Shown: positions 18,213 to 27,276 of the stretch, in pieces
Layout: each line of letters opens with the position of its first letter
Numbering within the stretch: position 1 is the stretch's first letter
Origin: DATCRE01 sp964235605
GTDB taxonomy: Bacteria > Bacteroidota > Bacteroidia > Cytophagales > Cyclobacteriaceae
DNA: 64,000 nt
Reading direction: 5' to 3'
NCBI GenBank assembly: GCA_964235605.1
Contig: CAXSCR010000013.1
Span: 15,460 to 79,459 of the forward strand
Notes under the pieces: generated by a model
Seen by the model: the letters and a program-made list of their open reading frames with translations, nothing else
Databases searched by the model: none
Told to the model about the DNA's origin: nothing
Program-made: the position numbers and the translations under genes

Positions 18213-19520
18213 ATGACTGTTGACGAAAAGCTAAAATTCAAAGTAAAAGACCTCTCCTTAGCGGAATGGGGAAGAAAAGAAATTAAGTTGGCTGAAGCCG
18301 AAATGCCTGGTCTTATGGCAACACGTGAGGAGTTCGGCAAGCAAAAGCCGCTCAAAAATGCACGCATCGCAGGCTGTCTCCACATGACTATTCAAACAGC
18401 GGTGTTAATTGAAACGTTGGTAGAATTAGGCGCAGAAGTTTCTTGGTCTTCTTGTAATATTTTTTCAACACAAGATCACGCCGCTGCTGCTATCGCTGCC
18501 GCTGGCATTCCTGTGTATGCATGGAAAGGTATGAACGAAAAAGAATTTGACTGGTGTATTGAACAAACACTTTATGCTTTCAAAGACGGCAAGCCTTTGA
18601 ATATGATCTTAGATGATGGTGGTGATCTTACCAACATGGTACTTGATCGCTTCCCAGAATTAGTTGCGGGCGTTAAAGGTATATCTGAAGAAACTACTAC
18701 TGGTGTACATCGTTTGATTGAACGTATGCACAATGGCAAACTTCCGATACCTGCTATCAACATCAATGATTCTGTAACGAAATCTAAATTTGATAACAAG
18801 TATGGTTGTAAAGAATCTTTAGTTGATGCTATTCGCAGAGCTACTGATGTAATGATGGCTGGTAAAGTAGCTGTTGTTGCAGGGTATGGTGATGTTGGAA
18901 AAGGATCAGCTGCTTCATTACGTGGAGCAGGCGCCCGTGTAATTGTAACTGAAATAGATCCAATCTGTGCATTACAAGCTGCTATGGATGGATTTGCAGT
19001 TAAGAAAATGGATGATGCTGTTAAAGAAGCTGACATCGTTGTAACGGCTACTGGTAATTTTGGAATTGTATTGGGTCATCATTTTGAATCCATGAAGGAC
19101 AAAGCCATTGTTTGTAACATTGGTCACTTCGACAATGAAATTGATGTGGCTTGGTTAAATAAAAATGCTTCTAAAGATGAAGTAAAACCACAGGTAGATC
19201 TTTATACTTTAAAGAACGGCCGTCAAGTTATATTATTAGCTGAAGGTCGTTTGGTAAATTTAGGTTGTGCTACTGGCCACCCTTCATTTGTAATGTCTAA
19301 CTCATTTACAAACCAAACACTAGCACAACTTGAACTTTGGACCAATACAGATAAGTATGAGAACAAAGTTTATATGCTACCTAAACACTTAGATGAAAAG
19401 GTTGCACGCTTGCACTTAAAGAAAATTGGTGTTGAATTAGAGATACTTTCTGCTGATCAAGCCAAGTATATTGGTGTTGAAGTGAAAGGACCTTTCAAAC
19501 CTGATTATTACAGGTATTAG
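18213..19520 (+). CDS. ahcY: Adenosylhomocysteinase (S-adenosyl-L-homocysteine hydrolase)
   Basis: The 435-aa cytoplasmic enzyme splits S-adenosylhomocysteine into adenosine and homocysteine, clearing the inhibitory product of methyltransferases. The ATG at 18213 is chosen because the family begins with a segment like LKFKVKDLSLAEWGRKEI; the upstream TTG extension is not conserved and overlaps the promoter. Hallmarks are CLHMTIQTAVLIETL, SSCNIFSTQDHAAAAI, the NAD-binding GYGDVGKGSAASLRGAGARV and the C-terminal KPDYYRY with lysine and tyrosine. It stands as a single transcription unit with its own promoter and strong terminator. Confidence 0.97.
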   Translation: MTVDEKLKFKVKDLSLAEWGRKEIKLAEAEMPGLMATREEFGKQKPLKNARIAGCLHMTIQTAVLIETLVELGAEVSWSSCNIFSTQDHAAAAIAAAGIPVYAWKGMNEKEFDWCIEQTLYAFKDGKPLNMILDDGGDLTNMVLDRFPELVAGVKGISEETTTGVHRLIERMHNGKLPIPAININDSVTKSKFDNKYGCKESLVDAIRRATDVMMAGKVAVVAGYGDVGKGSAASLRGAGARVIVTEIDPICALQAAMDGFAVKKMDDAVKEADIVVTATGNFGIVLGHHFESMKDKAIVCNIGHFDNEIDVAWLNKNASKDEVKPQVDLYTLKNGRQVILLAEGRLVNLGCATGHPSFVMSNSFTNQTLAQLELWTNTDKYENKVYMLPKHLDEKVARLHLKKIGVELEILSADQAKYIGVEVKGPFKPDYYRY

Positions 19521-19543
19521 TCGACATCTAATATATTTCAACG

Positions 19544-19572
19544 AGCCCCGGATCAACCGGGGCTTTTTTTTT
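19544..19572 (+). terminator. Intrinsic terminator of ahcY
   Basis: AGCCCCGG (19544-19551) and CCGGGGCT (19557-19564) form a perfect GC-rich stem with loop ATCAA, followed by a run of nine T. Confidence 0.95.
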
Positions 19573-19619
19573 GCTTATGGCTCGGTAATTATTTCTATTA
19601 TTGTCTACCTGAAATTGAT

Positions 19620-19922
19620 ATGAAAACTATTCTTATCCGCACTTTACCCATACTCTTACTTTTCTTATTGGGAGCATTTACCAATAAAAACCAGGACAGC
19701 CATATTGAATTTGTTTGCATGAAGAAACATCTTGCTTCCAAAAAATGCCACTATAATTTTAAAGTAGATGGTGGAAAATTCCATTACATAGACATTGGTT
19801 GTCGTTTTAAGAAAGCCGAGACAGTAGTTAAAGAAGTTAAAGATGGTACACTAGGTCTCGCTAAAGACTGGAAAATTGCTTGTCCGGAGGCTAAAGAGAA
19901 AAAAGAAAGCGACGGGTATTGA
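19620..19922 (+). CDS. Small secreted cysteine-containing protein, unknown function
   Basis: The 100-aa frame begins with a basic start and a hydrophobic stretch (MKTILIRTLPILLLFLLGAF) consistent with a signal peptide or anchor. The mature part contains four cysteines (FVCMKK, KKCHYN, IGCRFK, IACPEA) and many lysines, which could form two disulfides in the periplasm. It follows the ahcY terminator on the same strand. No family is recognised and no function is proposed. Confidence 0.6.
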   Translation: MKTILIRTLPILLLFLLGAFTNKNQDSHIEFVCMKKHLASKKCHYNFKVDGGKFHYIDIGCRFKKAETVVKEVKDGTLGLAKDWKIACPEAKEKKESDGY

Positions 19923-20400
19923 TTAATGTGCAGATTGATTGATGTGCAGATGTGCAAATTAGGGCGGGGTGATAGTCTCTGGCTTCTTCTTTTAATACAG
20001 AACGTTTAAGCCAGTAAGTCCTCCCTCAGGTAACGTGTCCTTCATTTATAACTAGATTATCATAATTAGCGATTGTTAGATATTTTCGTGTGTGACCCAC
20101 GTTTTCTTGTATAGTATATTGACTGAATAATCCGTTGTGGAAGCAAGACAAACAGGATCTCAAGCTCGGTGGAAGGTGTATAAGGTAATTGATTGGTGAC
20201 TAAGCATTGCCCTATAATTCATTAGTGATAAGTTTAATCTTCATTCTGCGGAATAATTCTACAAGGTCTAACTTGATCATCTTAATAAATAATTTCAATT
20301 TACTGATAAGCAAGGTGTTATAATAAACGCAGATGCTGGCATGCCAATTACTTATTCAGGGCAGAACCGTCAGTATTTTTAACTTTAAAATTAACCCATT
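19923..20400. other. Gene-free stretch with a short ATGTGCA word repeat at its start
   Basis: At 19925-19960 the word ATGTGCA recurs three times about 8-20 bp apart, similar to words at 16478-16540. The remainder contains no convincing gene, tRNA or hairpin. A perfect palindrome TGGCATGCCA at 20337-20346 lies 55 bp before the next start codon and could be an operator, but nothing else supports this. Confidence 0.35.
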
Positions 20401-20715
20401 ATGAAAAAATCATTTATCGCAGGCCTTGCTCTACTAGCAAGCATATCTTTTGCTAACGCACAAACTACCGTAACCGCTCCTGCTGCTCCAGCGCCAGTTG
20501 CTGCCCCTGAAGTACAACAACAAGAAAGAGTTAAAGTAAAAACTGAAGATCTTCCGGAAGCTGTAAAAAAATCTCTAGCTAGCGAAGATTACCGCGGATG
20601 GTTAATAAGTGCTGCTTACGAAGTAAAATCAAAGAACCGTTTTGAAGTTGAGTTGAAAAATGGTGCTGAAACAAAAACAGTAATCGTTGATAAAGAAGGC
20701 AATAAAGTTGACTAA
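20401..20715 (+). CDS. Periplasmic PepSY-like small protein
   Basis: The 104-aa protein has a standard signal peptide (MKKSFIAGLALLASISFANA-QTT), an alanine/proline-rich linker, and a C-terminal region of the PepSY-like type: LPEAVKKSLASEDYRGWLISAAYEV, then strand-turn repeats ending in VDKEGNKVD. Proteins of this kind are frequent in Bacteroidota and are annotated as PepSY-like or beta-lactamase-inhibitor-like without a known role. It forms a monocistronic unit ending in a strong terminator that lies just before the response-regulator gene. Confidence 0.65.
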   Translation: MKKSFIAGLALLASISFANAQTTVTAPAAPAPVAAPEVQQQERVKVKTEDLPEAVKKSLASEDYRGWLISAAYEVKSKNRFEVELKNGAETKTVIVDKEGNKVD

Positions 20716-20753
20716 TATAATACGCAGAAATTCGCTTAGGTAAGTCAATTGAA

Positions 20754-20786
20754 GAAAGTCGGGAGGATATTCCGACTTTCTTTTTT
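20754..20786 (+). terminator. Intrinsic terminator after the PepSY-like gene
   Basis: GAAAGTCGG (20754-20762) pairs perfectly with CCGACTTTC (20772-20780) around a 9-nt loop and is followed by TTTTTT. Its position rules out the more upstream start codon at 20749 for the next gene. Confidence 0.9.
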
Positions 20787-20796
20787 ACTTTCGCCC

Positions 20797-22173
20797 ATGA
20801 TGCAAGGCGTGTTATTAATTGAAGATGATTTAACCTTTTCTAGAATTCTTGAAGGCTTTCTTACCAGGAATGGATTTGCCGTAACTATAAGCCATAAAGG
20901 CAAAAGTGGACTTTCAACTTTTTCTGAAAAACATTTTGATTTGGTATTGCTTGATTACAGGCTGCCCGATATGACTGGGATGGAAATCTTATCTGAAATC
21001 AAAGCCACTTCCCCTGCAACGCCTGTCATTATAATGACGAGCTTTTCAGATATCAGAACCGCTATCAAAGCAATTAAAGCAGGCGCGTTAGAATATATAA
21101 CCAAACCTGTCAATCCTGATGAGCTACTCATGCTGATTAAACAGGGATTAAAAAAAGAAACAAAAAAGAATACTGTAACTACGGAATCTGCTTCCCAATC
21201 TTTGCCTAAACTAGATTTTGTAGAAGGCACGAGCGACATATCACAAAAACTTCATGAATACATTCGATTGGTTGCACCAACAGATATGTCGGTAATTATT
21301 GAAGGTGAAAGTGGTACAGGAAAGGAATATGTAGCAAGGTCAATTCATCGCTTGAGCAAGCGTGTTAATGCACCGTTTGTTGCGGTTGATTGTGGGGCAC
21401 TCTCAAAAGAACTTGCAGCCAGCGAATTATTTGGACATGTGAAAGGCGCATTTACTGGCGCTGTTCAAGATAAAATAGGCCAATTTGAAGCAGCTCATGG
21501 CGGAACTTTATTCTTAGATGAAGTAGGTAATCTTTCATACGAAGTTCAAGTAAAACTTCTTCGTGCTATTCAAGAAAGAATCATCCAACCCATTGGAAGC
21601 AATAAAGAAATCAAAGTTAATGTACGCATCATTACTGCTACGAATGATGAACTTACCGAAAGCATAAAGAGAGGCGGCTTCCGCGAAGATCTGTACCATC
21701 GCCTCAATGAATTCAAGCTTACCGTACCGTCCTTACGGGAACGTGAAAAAGATTTGATGGAGTTTATTGATTACTTCCGTGACAAAGCAATTGTTGAGCT
21801 CAATCAAAAACCAAAATCATTTCATCCAGATGTAATTGCTTTGTTTAAAAAATATGATTGGCCTGGTAATCTGCGTGAATTAAAAAATACCATTAAGCGC
21901 GCAGTTTTACTTAGTGGTGACGAATCTATAGGTATGGAAACTTTACCTAAAGAAATGACCGAATCTATTAAAATACCGGTAGCGAAAGAAATGACTTCTA
22001 TAACTGCAGAAGCTCCCATCTACGACTTAAAAGCACTTCAGGAAACAAAAGAACGTGAAATGATAATAAAAACGTTAGAAGAAGTGAAGTACAATAAATC
22101 AAAAGCGGCCAGGATTCTTAACATTGATAGAAAAACACTTTATCTGAAAATTGAAAGATATGGATTAGAGTAA
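20797..22173 (+). CDS. Sigma-54-dependent response regulator (NtrC family)
   Basis: The protein (about 458 aa) activates sigma-54 RNA polymerase at target promoters in response to phosphorylation. The start at 20797 (or the adjacent ATG at 20800) is chosen because GVLLIEDD follows directly and the upstream extension is a terminator hairpin. Domains: receiver with LLIEDD acidic pocket and the phospho-acceptor aspartate in LVLLDYRLPD; AAA+ domain with Walker A GESGTGKE, the sigma-54 contact loop GAFTGA, Walker B GGTLFLDEVG and the arginine region HRLNEFKLTVPSLRERE; and a Fis-type helix-turn-helix (NKSKAARILNIDRKTLYLKI). It overlaps by 9 bp the 3' end of the convergent hybrid kinase gene, a likely but unproven partner. 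Confidence 0.95.
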   Translation: MMQGVLLIEDDLTFSRILEGFLTRNGFAVTISHKGKSGLSTFSEKHFDLVLLDYRLPDMTGMEILSEIKATSPATPVIIMTSFSDIRTAIKAIKAGALEYITKPVNPDELLMLIKQGLKKETKKNTVTTESASQSLPKLDFVEGTSDISQKLHEYIRLVAPTDMSVIIEGESGTGKEYVARSIHRLSKRVNAPFVAVDCGALSKELAASELFGHVKGAFTGAVQDKIGQFEAAHGGTLFLDEVGNLSYEVQVKLLRAIQERIIQPIGSNKEIKVNVRIITATNDELTESIKRGGFREDLYHRLNEFKLTVPSLREREKDLMEFIDYFRDKAIVELNQKPKSFHPDVIALFKKYDWPGNLRELKNTIKRAVLLSGDESIGMETLPKEMTESIKIPVAKEMTSITAEAPIYDLKALQETKEREMIIKTLEEVKYNKSKAARILNIDRKTLYLKIERYGLE

Positions 22174-24705
22174 CTTTACGTGGCTTACGATTAGCTCTTT
22201 TTCCATGTTGATTAGAATCGTTTTTAATCTCCGTGTGGCGTTGTAAATTCTATCCCTAACAAACACCAACGATTTACCATCCTCCAAATCCACTTCAATT
22301 GCACGCAAAAGCGCTGGCAGTTTTAAAATACCTATTTGTCCTGTGCGACCCGCAAGCTTATGTACAATTTCTCTAGTGGCAATTAGATCAGATGTGGTTA
22401 GATAACGATCTATTTCATCGAGATCATCATTAGTCTCTTCAATGAATTGATGAATTATAGATTGGAGAAGCGCCTCATCACCCATGATCATGTTTTTAAT
22501 TGACGAAAGGTCATAAGAGTCATCATCATCATCACTTTCTTTTTCATGTTGATTTGTTAAAGATGAAGCAGTAATACCAATAAAGTTTATTAATTCTTGT
22601 TCGCGGAAAGGCTTCGTAAATATTTCGTCAAAGCATTCTTTAATCAACCCCGATTTTTCTACTGGCAGAACATGTGCTGTAAGCGCAACAATACGAGTGT
22701 CTTTCTTTTTTTTCTTTCTAATTTCATGACAAAGTTCTATGCCATTTACATCAGGCATTCTAATATCAAGTAATATTAAACCAATGTCTTCATAATGCGC
22801 ATACTGCATAGCTAACTTCGAGTCTTGAAAAGTTATAAAAGGTATATTATGCTTTTTAAGAATTAAACCACATAGTTTTAAAATAAGTGGATCATCATCA
22901 ACCACCATTACGCTTCCATGCAAAGTTCTTTGAGACGTAACATGAAGTTGTTCCTCCTCTTTCATTTCACACATTTTCTCAAAGGAGAGTATTACGGTAA
23001 ACACCGAGCCTTTACCTGGCTCGCTCTCCACTTTAAGTTGTCCGCCCTGTGCGTCAACCAATTTCTTTACAATGGTTAACCCTAGTCCTGTGCCGCCATA
23101 CTGATGATTTATACTAGCATTTGCTTGCTCAAATTGCTCAAATACCCTATCAATATCTTTGGGATCTAATCCCATGCCTGTATCACTAATCTGAAACTCA
23201 CAAACTACTTTTTCAGCGCGCTCTTCTACATTCACAGCTAACTTAACATAACCGTGTGTGGTAAACTTTATAGCATTACCTAAAAGGTTATATAATATTT
23301 GCCTCAATCTAAAAGCATCACCAAGCACTTGAATATCTTGTCCATTAATGTGATGTGTAAAAGAAAGGTTGCGATGTTCAGCTTGTATGCGGATGCTGGC
23401 ACTAACCTCTTCAATAACTTTTGTCAAATAGAACGGCTCTTTTTTTAGGGTTAATTTCCCTGATTCTATACGGCTATAATCAAGAACTTCATTAACAATT
23501 TGTAACAGATGTTCTGAAGAACTGTGTATTGCTGAAACCGCTTCCAAATCAGCATTGCTCTTTTGCTTTAATTGCTCTGCAAAGCCAAGAATAGATTGTA
23601 ACGGCGTACGTATCTCATGACTCATGTTGGCCAAAAACTTCTGTTTTACCAAGCCTAACTCCTCAGCCTCTTCTTTTGCTTGAATTAATTGATTTTTATA
23701 ATAATTACTTCGCGATATATCTGATAAAATTAAGAATAACATTACAGCAGTACCCAAAAAGAAAACAGCTGTAATGACAGCAATACGCTTTATGTTGAAG
23801 TTAACAAAGTCAACCGCTTCGGCACTGTTCTGACGCATGAGCAATAATTCTTCTTTTTCAACCTCGTGAAGAATACCGAGCAATTGATTAATCAATATGG
23901 TATTGGTATTTATTAACTCCAATTCCATTTCAACCATGTCTCTATTATGTTGTCTATGATCTTGCTCTAGGTTTTTCATTATCTTGCCTACCTCATCAAT
24001 AGCACTATCTTGTTTAGCTACCGCTAATGTGTCTATGGTTACACTAAGCTCTTCAACAACCTCTATTTTAGTTTCAGTAGGTTGCACCTTCTTTTTGCTA
24101 AATAGTCTGTTAAAGAAAGATCGATTGTCTTTCTTCTTCGTTTTATCAACTTCACCAGGTATATAGGTAGTAGTGGTGGTTTTCTTTTGGGTAGATAAGA
24201 TACTGGAATCACTTGCTATATGGCTGCTGGAAAGAATGCCTGAAAGCGAATCAATTCTTTCACCGAAATCTTTACTATAAAGATAATCTGATTTAATCTT
24301 TAGATAGGAAAGAAAAAGTTGATCGCGTTTTGTGATAATGCTGGTGATGGCATTAAGGCGTTGCATTTGCTGTGGATTCTTCCAACCCATAGATCGTAAA
24401 GTGTCAACAGCAAATAACAATGATTTTGATTCTAGAAGAAAATTCTCAAAAGGCTTATCAGGATTGCTAATAGCTTCTGCCCTTTGCTGTTGATCAAGCT
24501 GTGTAACGTGTTGAAAAAAATTATTAAGTATTCTTATTTTTTCATTTGGTGATGATAACTCCTCAACCGTTCCTAATAACCCATGGAAACTAATGTAGGT
24601 TATTCCTAAAGCTAGCACAATAGATAGGCATGCCAATAGCGATGCTGCTATGACTTTACCGCGTATAGCTTGTAAAAATGGTTTTTCTCCAAGTGGCTTA
24701 TCCAT
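22165..24705 (-). CDS. Hybrid sensor histidine kinase with receiver and HPt domains
   Basis: The 846-aa inner-membrane kinase senses an unknown signal. Order: TM1 (about 18-40); a long 265-residue periplasmic sensor with a lysine/threonine-rich insert; TM2 (308-329); HisKA with phospho-His at residue 363 (NMSHEIRTPL); HATPase with N box NLLGNAIKF, DTGMGL and GTGLGL; receiver with VVDDDP and phospho-Asp at 647 (LLDIRMPD); HPt with His 782 (VHKLAGRTGQIG). An acidic linker (DDDDD) separates receiver and HPt. All phosphorelay residues are intact. The terminal HPt suggests that phosphate passes on to a separate receiver; the convergent NtrC-type regulator next door is the obvious candidate, by inference. 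Confidence 0.93.
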   Translation of the reverse strand: MDKPLGEKPFLQAIRGKVIAASLLACLSIVLALGITYISFHGLLGTVEELSSPNEKIRILNNFFQHVTQLDQQQRAEAISNPDKPFENFLLESKSLLFAVDTLRSMGWKNPQQMQRLNAITSIITKRDQLFLSYLKIKSDYLYSKDFGERIDSLSGILSSSHIASDSSILSTQKKTTTTTYIPGEVDKTKKKDNRSFFNRLFSKKKVQPTETKIEVVEELSVTIDTLAVAKQDSAIDEVGKIMKNLEQDHRQHNRDMVEMELELINTNTILINQLLGILHEVEKEELLLMRQNSAEAVDFVNFNIKRIAVITAVFFLGTAVMLFLILSDISRSNYYKNQLIQAKEEAEELGLVKQKFLANMSHEIRTPLQSILGFAEQLKQKSNADLEAVSAIHSSSEHLLQIVNEVLDYSRIESGKLTLKKEPFYLTKVIEEVSASIRIQAEHRNLSFTHHINGQDIQVLGDAFRLRQILYNLLGNAIKFTTHGYVKLAVNVEERAEKVVCEFQISDTGMGLDPKDIDRVFEQFEQANASINHQYGGTGLGLTIVKKLVDAQGGQLKVESEPGKGSVFTVILSFEKMCEMKEEEQLHVTSQRTLHGSVMVVDDDPLILKLCGLILKKHNIPFITFQDSKLAMQYAHYEDIGLILLDIRMPDVNGIELCHEIRKKKKKDTRIVALTAHVLPVEKSGLIKECFDEIFTKPFREQELINFIGITASSLTNQHEKESDDDDDSYDLSSIKNMIMGDEALLQSIIHQFIEETNDDLDEIDRYLTTSDLIATREIVHKLAGRTGQIGILKLPALLRAIEVDLEDGKSLVFVRDRIYNATRRLKTILINMEKELIVSHVKLL

Positions 24706-24897
24706 GAATGCTGGTATATTGCTGCAAGTTAATAATTACATACCAGGTAAAGTTTTCACCCAGATAGGTTAACCATTAATCAGGTTACCTGTAAAAAGAA
24801 CCGCTTAATGTTACTCTTTAACTAATATTTTATAACGTAATACATATTATTAGGCATAATTTTTTTAATCTTGCACTCTTGTACAAACAAACCTTTT

Positions 24898-25506
24898 ATG
24901 AAAAAATTATTCTTTTTAGCATTGATTGTAGTTTCGCTAATAACTAGCTCAAGTTTTGCCCAAGTTGACAAGTCCTTTTACCGACAATCTTATGAGAGCA
25001 GAAACAACGGCACGTTTAATACTGCAACAAGTTTACTCAGTATTGGCATTGGATTTCCAAATCTTCCTGCTACTGGTATTGGAACCAATCGCGCTAGCAT
25101 AGGCCCTGTTTATTTAAAGTACGAACATGGATTTATTCGTGATGAAGTGGGATTGGGAGGTCAATTAGCATTTTCACATGGTTGGTATAGACAAGATTTT
25201 AACAATACAACGTATAAAAATAATGTTACTGCTGTGAGTTTTGCTCTCTTGGGCTTTTATCATTTGAACAAAATAATACCTGTTAAACATTTAGATGTAT
25301 GGGTGAATACAGGTTTTGCGATCACTAACGTTGGATATAATTATGATTCAAACTTTGGCGGACCCACCTCAAATACATATACCAATTTTGACATCGTTGC
25401 AAAAATTGGTGCTCGTTACTATGTTAAACCAGGATTTGGTCTGTATGTAGAAGCAGGGTCAGATAGAATGAGTACGGTAAATTTAGGAATCACTTTCCGG
25501 TTTTAA
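24898..25506 (+). CDS. Outer-membrane beta-barrel-like protein
   Basis: From the ATG at 24898 the 202-aa product starts with a signal peptide (MKKLFFLALIVVSLITSSSFA-QVDK). The upstream extension is not signal-like and is rejected. The mature part alternates hydrophobic and polar residues in strand-length blocks rich in G, Y and F (SIGPVYLKYEHGFI, VGLGGQLAFSHGWYR, YVEAGSD) and ends with the typical outer-membrane C-terminus NLGITFRF (terminal phenylalanine). An 8-strand barrel would fit the size. It is a single-gene unit with its own terminator. The exact role is unknown. Confidence 0.7.
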   Translation: MKKLFFLALIVVSLITSSSFAQVDKSFYRQSYESRNNGTFNTATSLLSIGIGFPNLPATGIGTNRASIGPVYLKYEHGFIRDEVGLGGQLAFSHGWYRQDFNNTTYKNNVTAVSFALLGFYHLNKIIPVKHLDVWVNTGFAITNVGYNYDSNFGGPTSNTYTNFDIVAKIGARYYVKPGFGLYVEAGSDRMSTVNLGITFRF

Positions 25507-25537
25507 ACCCCATCATTAATTCGGTTATAACTTTAAA

Positions 25538-25567
25538 CAAAGGCCTGATTTGTCAGGCCTTTGTCTT
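25538..25567 (+). terminator. Intrinsic terminator after the beta-barrel gene
   Basis: CAAAGGCCTGA (25538-25548) pairs perfectly with TCAGGCCTTTG (25553-25563) around TTTG. The following T tract is short (TCTTT). Confidence 0.8.
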
Positions 25568-25754
25568 TATATTATTTTGATAGTAATGACCATAACCGTT
25601 GCAGCTAAAGTCTTTTAAGATCTTGTGCTTAGATACAGAAAGATTACATTTGCCTCGTAATACGGGTTAACATTTATTTGAACTATTGCATACCCCTTTG
25701 CGTTAAAGGTCGTAACAAATCAAAAATTAATTAATATTTTAAATTTTACTCCAA

Positions 25755-26078
25755 ATGGGAAAAGCTATTGAACTCAACGATGCCAATTTTGATCAGATAA
25801 TCGATTCTGATAAACCTGTACTGGTAGATTTTTGGGCAGAATGGTGCGGACCTTGTAAAATGATCGGCCCAGTGGTAGAAGAATTAGCAGGAGAGTATGA
25901 TGGTAAAGCTGTAATTGGAAAGTTGAATGTGGATGAAAATCCTGGCGTAACAGCCCGTTTTGGCATTCGTAGCATACCTACTTTATTGGTTTTTAAAAAG
26001 GGCCAAATCGTAGATAAACAAGTTGGCGCAGTGCCAAAATCAGTACTAGCACAGAAATTAACAGCGCTAATTGCCTAA
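25755..26078 (+). CDS. trxA: Thioredoxin
   Basis: The 107-aa cytoplasmic dithiol reductase has the standard fold and active site WCGPCK (Cys31, Cys34), the buried aspartate in VDFWAEW, and the cis-proline loop IRSIPTLLVFKKG. It reduces protein disulfides such as ribonucleotide reductase and peroxiredoxin, being itself reduced by thioredoxin reductase. It is a single-gene unit closed by its own terminator. The length matches the classical small thioredoxin. Confidence 0.96.
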   Translation: MGKAIELNDANFDQIIDSDKPVLVDFWAEWCGPCKMIGPVVEELAGEYDGKAVIGKLNVDENPGVTARFGIRSIPTLLVFKKGQIVDKQVGAVPKSVLAQKLTALIA

Positions 26079-26102
26079 GACATTTTTCATAAGAAATGCA
26101 AC

Positions 26103-26137
26103 ACACCAGAATTCCTTCGGGATTTTCTGGTGTTTTT
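26103..26137 (+). terminator. Intrinsic terminator of trxA
   Basis: ACACCAGAA (26103-26111) pairs perfectly with TTCTGGTGT (26125-26133), followed by a T run. Confidence 0.85.
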
Positions 26138-26221
26138 GTTTAAGGGTTAGGAGCTTGTATCAATATGTGGGATGAAACTATGATAGCTTTCATTCCTTTT
26201 ATACTTTTGAACCTTAAATAG

Positions 26222-27244
26222 ATGTCGAAACCAATGGGTGAGCAAGCAGCAGTCTTAGAAAAAGCCACGTTAAGGCTTCAGGAAGTTGGTTTTTTAAATG
26301 TACCTGTGGATAAAGGTCTTGATCTGAGGGCTGAGATTCTGCGGTTAAAGAAAGAAAAGAATGTGGTGTTGCTAGCCCATTACTACCAGCGGTCTGAAAT
26401 ACAAGATTTAGCAGATTATGTGGGCGATAGCCTTGGCCTCTCCCAGCAAGCCGCTCAAACCAAAGCGGATATTATTGCATTTGCCGGCGTTCATTTCATG
26501 GCTGAAACGGCAAAAATATTAAATCCACAAAAAAAAGTTATTCTTCCTGATTTGAAAGCAGGATGTTCTTTGGCAGAATCTGCACCAGCTGATTTGTTTA
26601 GAAAATTTCTTGATGAGCATCCAGGGCATACTGTAGTTACTTACATTAATTGCTCTGCTGAAATAAAAACGATGAGTGACATCATCTGCACTTCATCTAA
26701 TGCAGAGAAAATAATTAATTCTATTCCGAAAGAGACTCCAATAATTTTTGCGCCTGATAAAAATTTAGGACGGTATCTTATTAATAAAACTGGACGCAAT
26801 TTGGTGCTATGGGAAGGCGCCTGTATTGTACATGAGGCCTTTGCTATTGATAAATTATTGGAACTTCATAAGCAACACCCCGATGCTAAAATCGTAGCAC
26901 ATCCTGAATCAGAAGAACACCTTCTTAAAGTAGCCCATTATGTCGGGTCAACTACAGGCATGATTAACTATGTAAAGAATACACCTAGTGAAGAGTTTAT
27001 TATTGCCACCGAAGCAGGTATCCTTCACCAGATGTCTAAAGAAGTTCCCAATAAAAGTCTCATACCCGCGCCAAGTCATGAAGACAACACCTGTGCGTGC
27101 AGTGAATGTGCTTTTATGAAAATGAATACACTCGAAAAATTATATCTCTGCCTAAAGTATGAGCAGCCTGAAGTTACCTTGCCGGCACACATAATAGAGA
27201 AGGCATTATTACCCATCCAACGTATGTTGGACATTTCAAAATAA
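26222..27244 (+). CDS. nadA: Quinolinate synthase A
   Basis: The 340-aa [4Fe-4S] enzyme condenses iminoaspartate with dihydroxyacetone phosphate to quinolinate in de novo NAD synthesis. Family features include VVLLAHYYQRSEIQDLADYVGDSLGLS, DLKAGCSLAESAP, VVTYINCSAEIK, FAPDKNLGRYL, VAHPESE and SCA-type C-terminal ACSECAFM; the cluster cysteines are all present. It lies 32 bp upstream of nadB on the same strand, so the two consecutive pathway enzymes form an operon. Confidence 0.96.
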   Translation: MSKPMGEQAAVLEKATLRLQEVGFLNVPVDKGLDLRAEILRLKKEKNVVLLAHYYQRSEIQDLADYVGDSLGLSQQAAQTKADIIAFAGVHFMAETAKILNPQKKVILPDLKAGCSLAESAPADLFRKFLDEHPGHTVVTYINCSAEIKTMSDIICTSSNAEKIINSIPKETPIIFAPDKNLGRYLINKTGRNLVLWEGACIVHEAFAIDKLLELHKQHPDAKIVAHPESEEHLLKVAHYVGSTTGMINYVKNTPSEEFIIATEAGILHQMSKEVPNKSLIPAPSHEDNTCACSECAFMKMNTLEKLYLCLKYEQPEVTLPAHIIEKALLPIQRMLDISK

Positions 27245-27276
27245 GTGGTTCAACACTAATTAAAAATCAATTATAC

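Noticed and set aside
20749..20796. N-terminal extension of the sigma-54 regulator from ATG 20749
   Set aside because: These codons form the terminator hairpin of the upstream gene; the receiver domain starts right after ATG 20797/20800.
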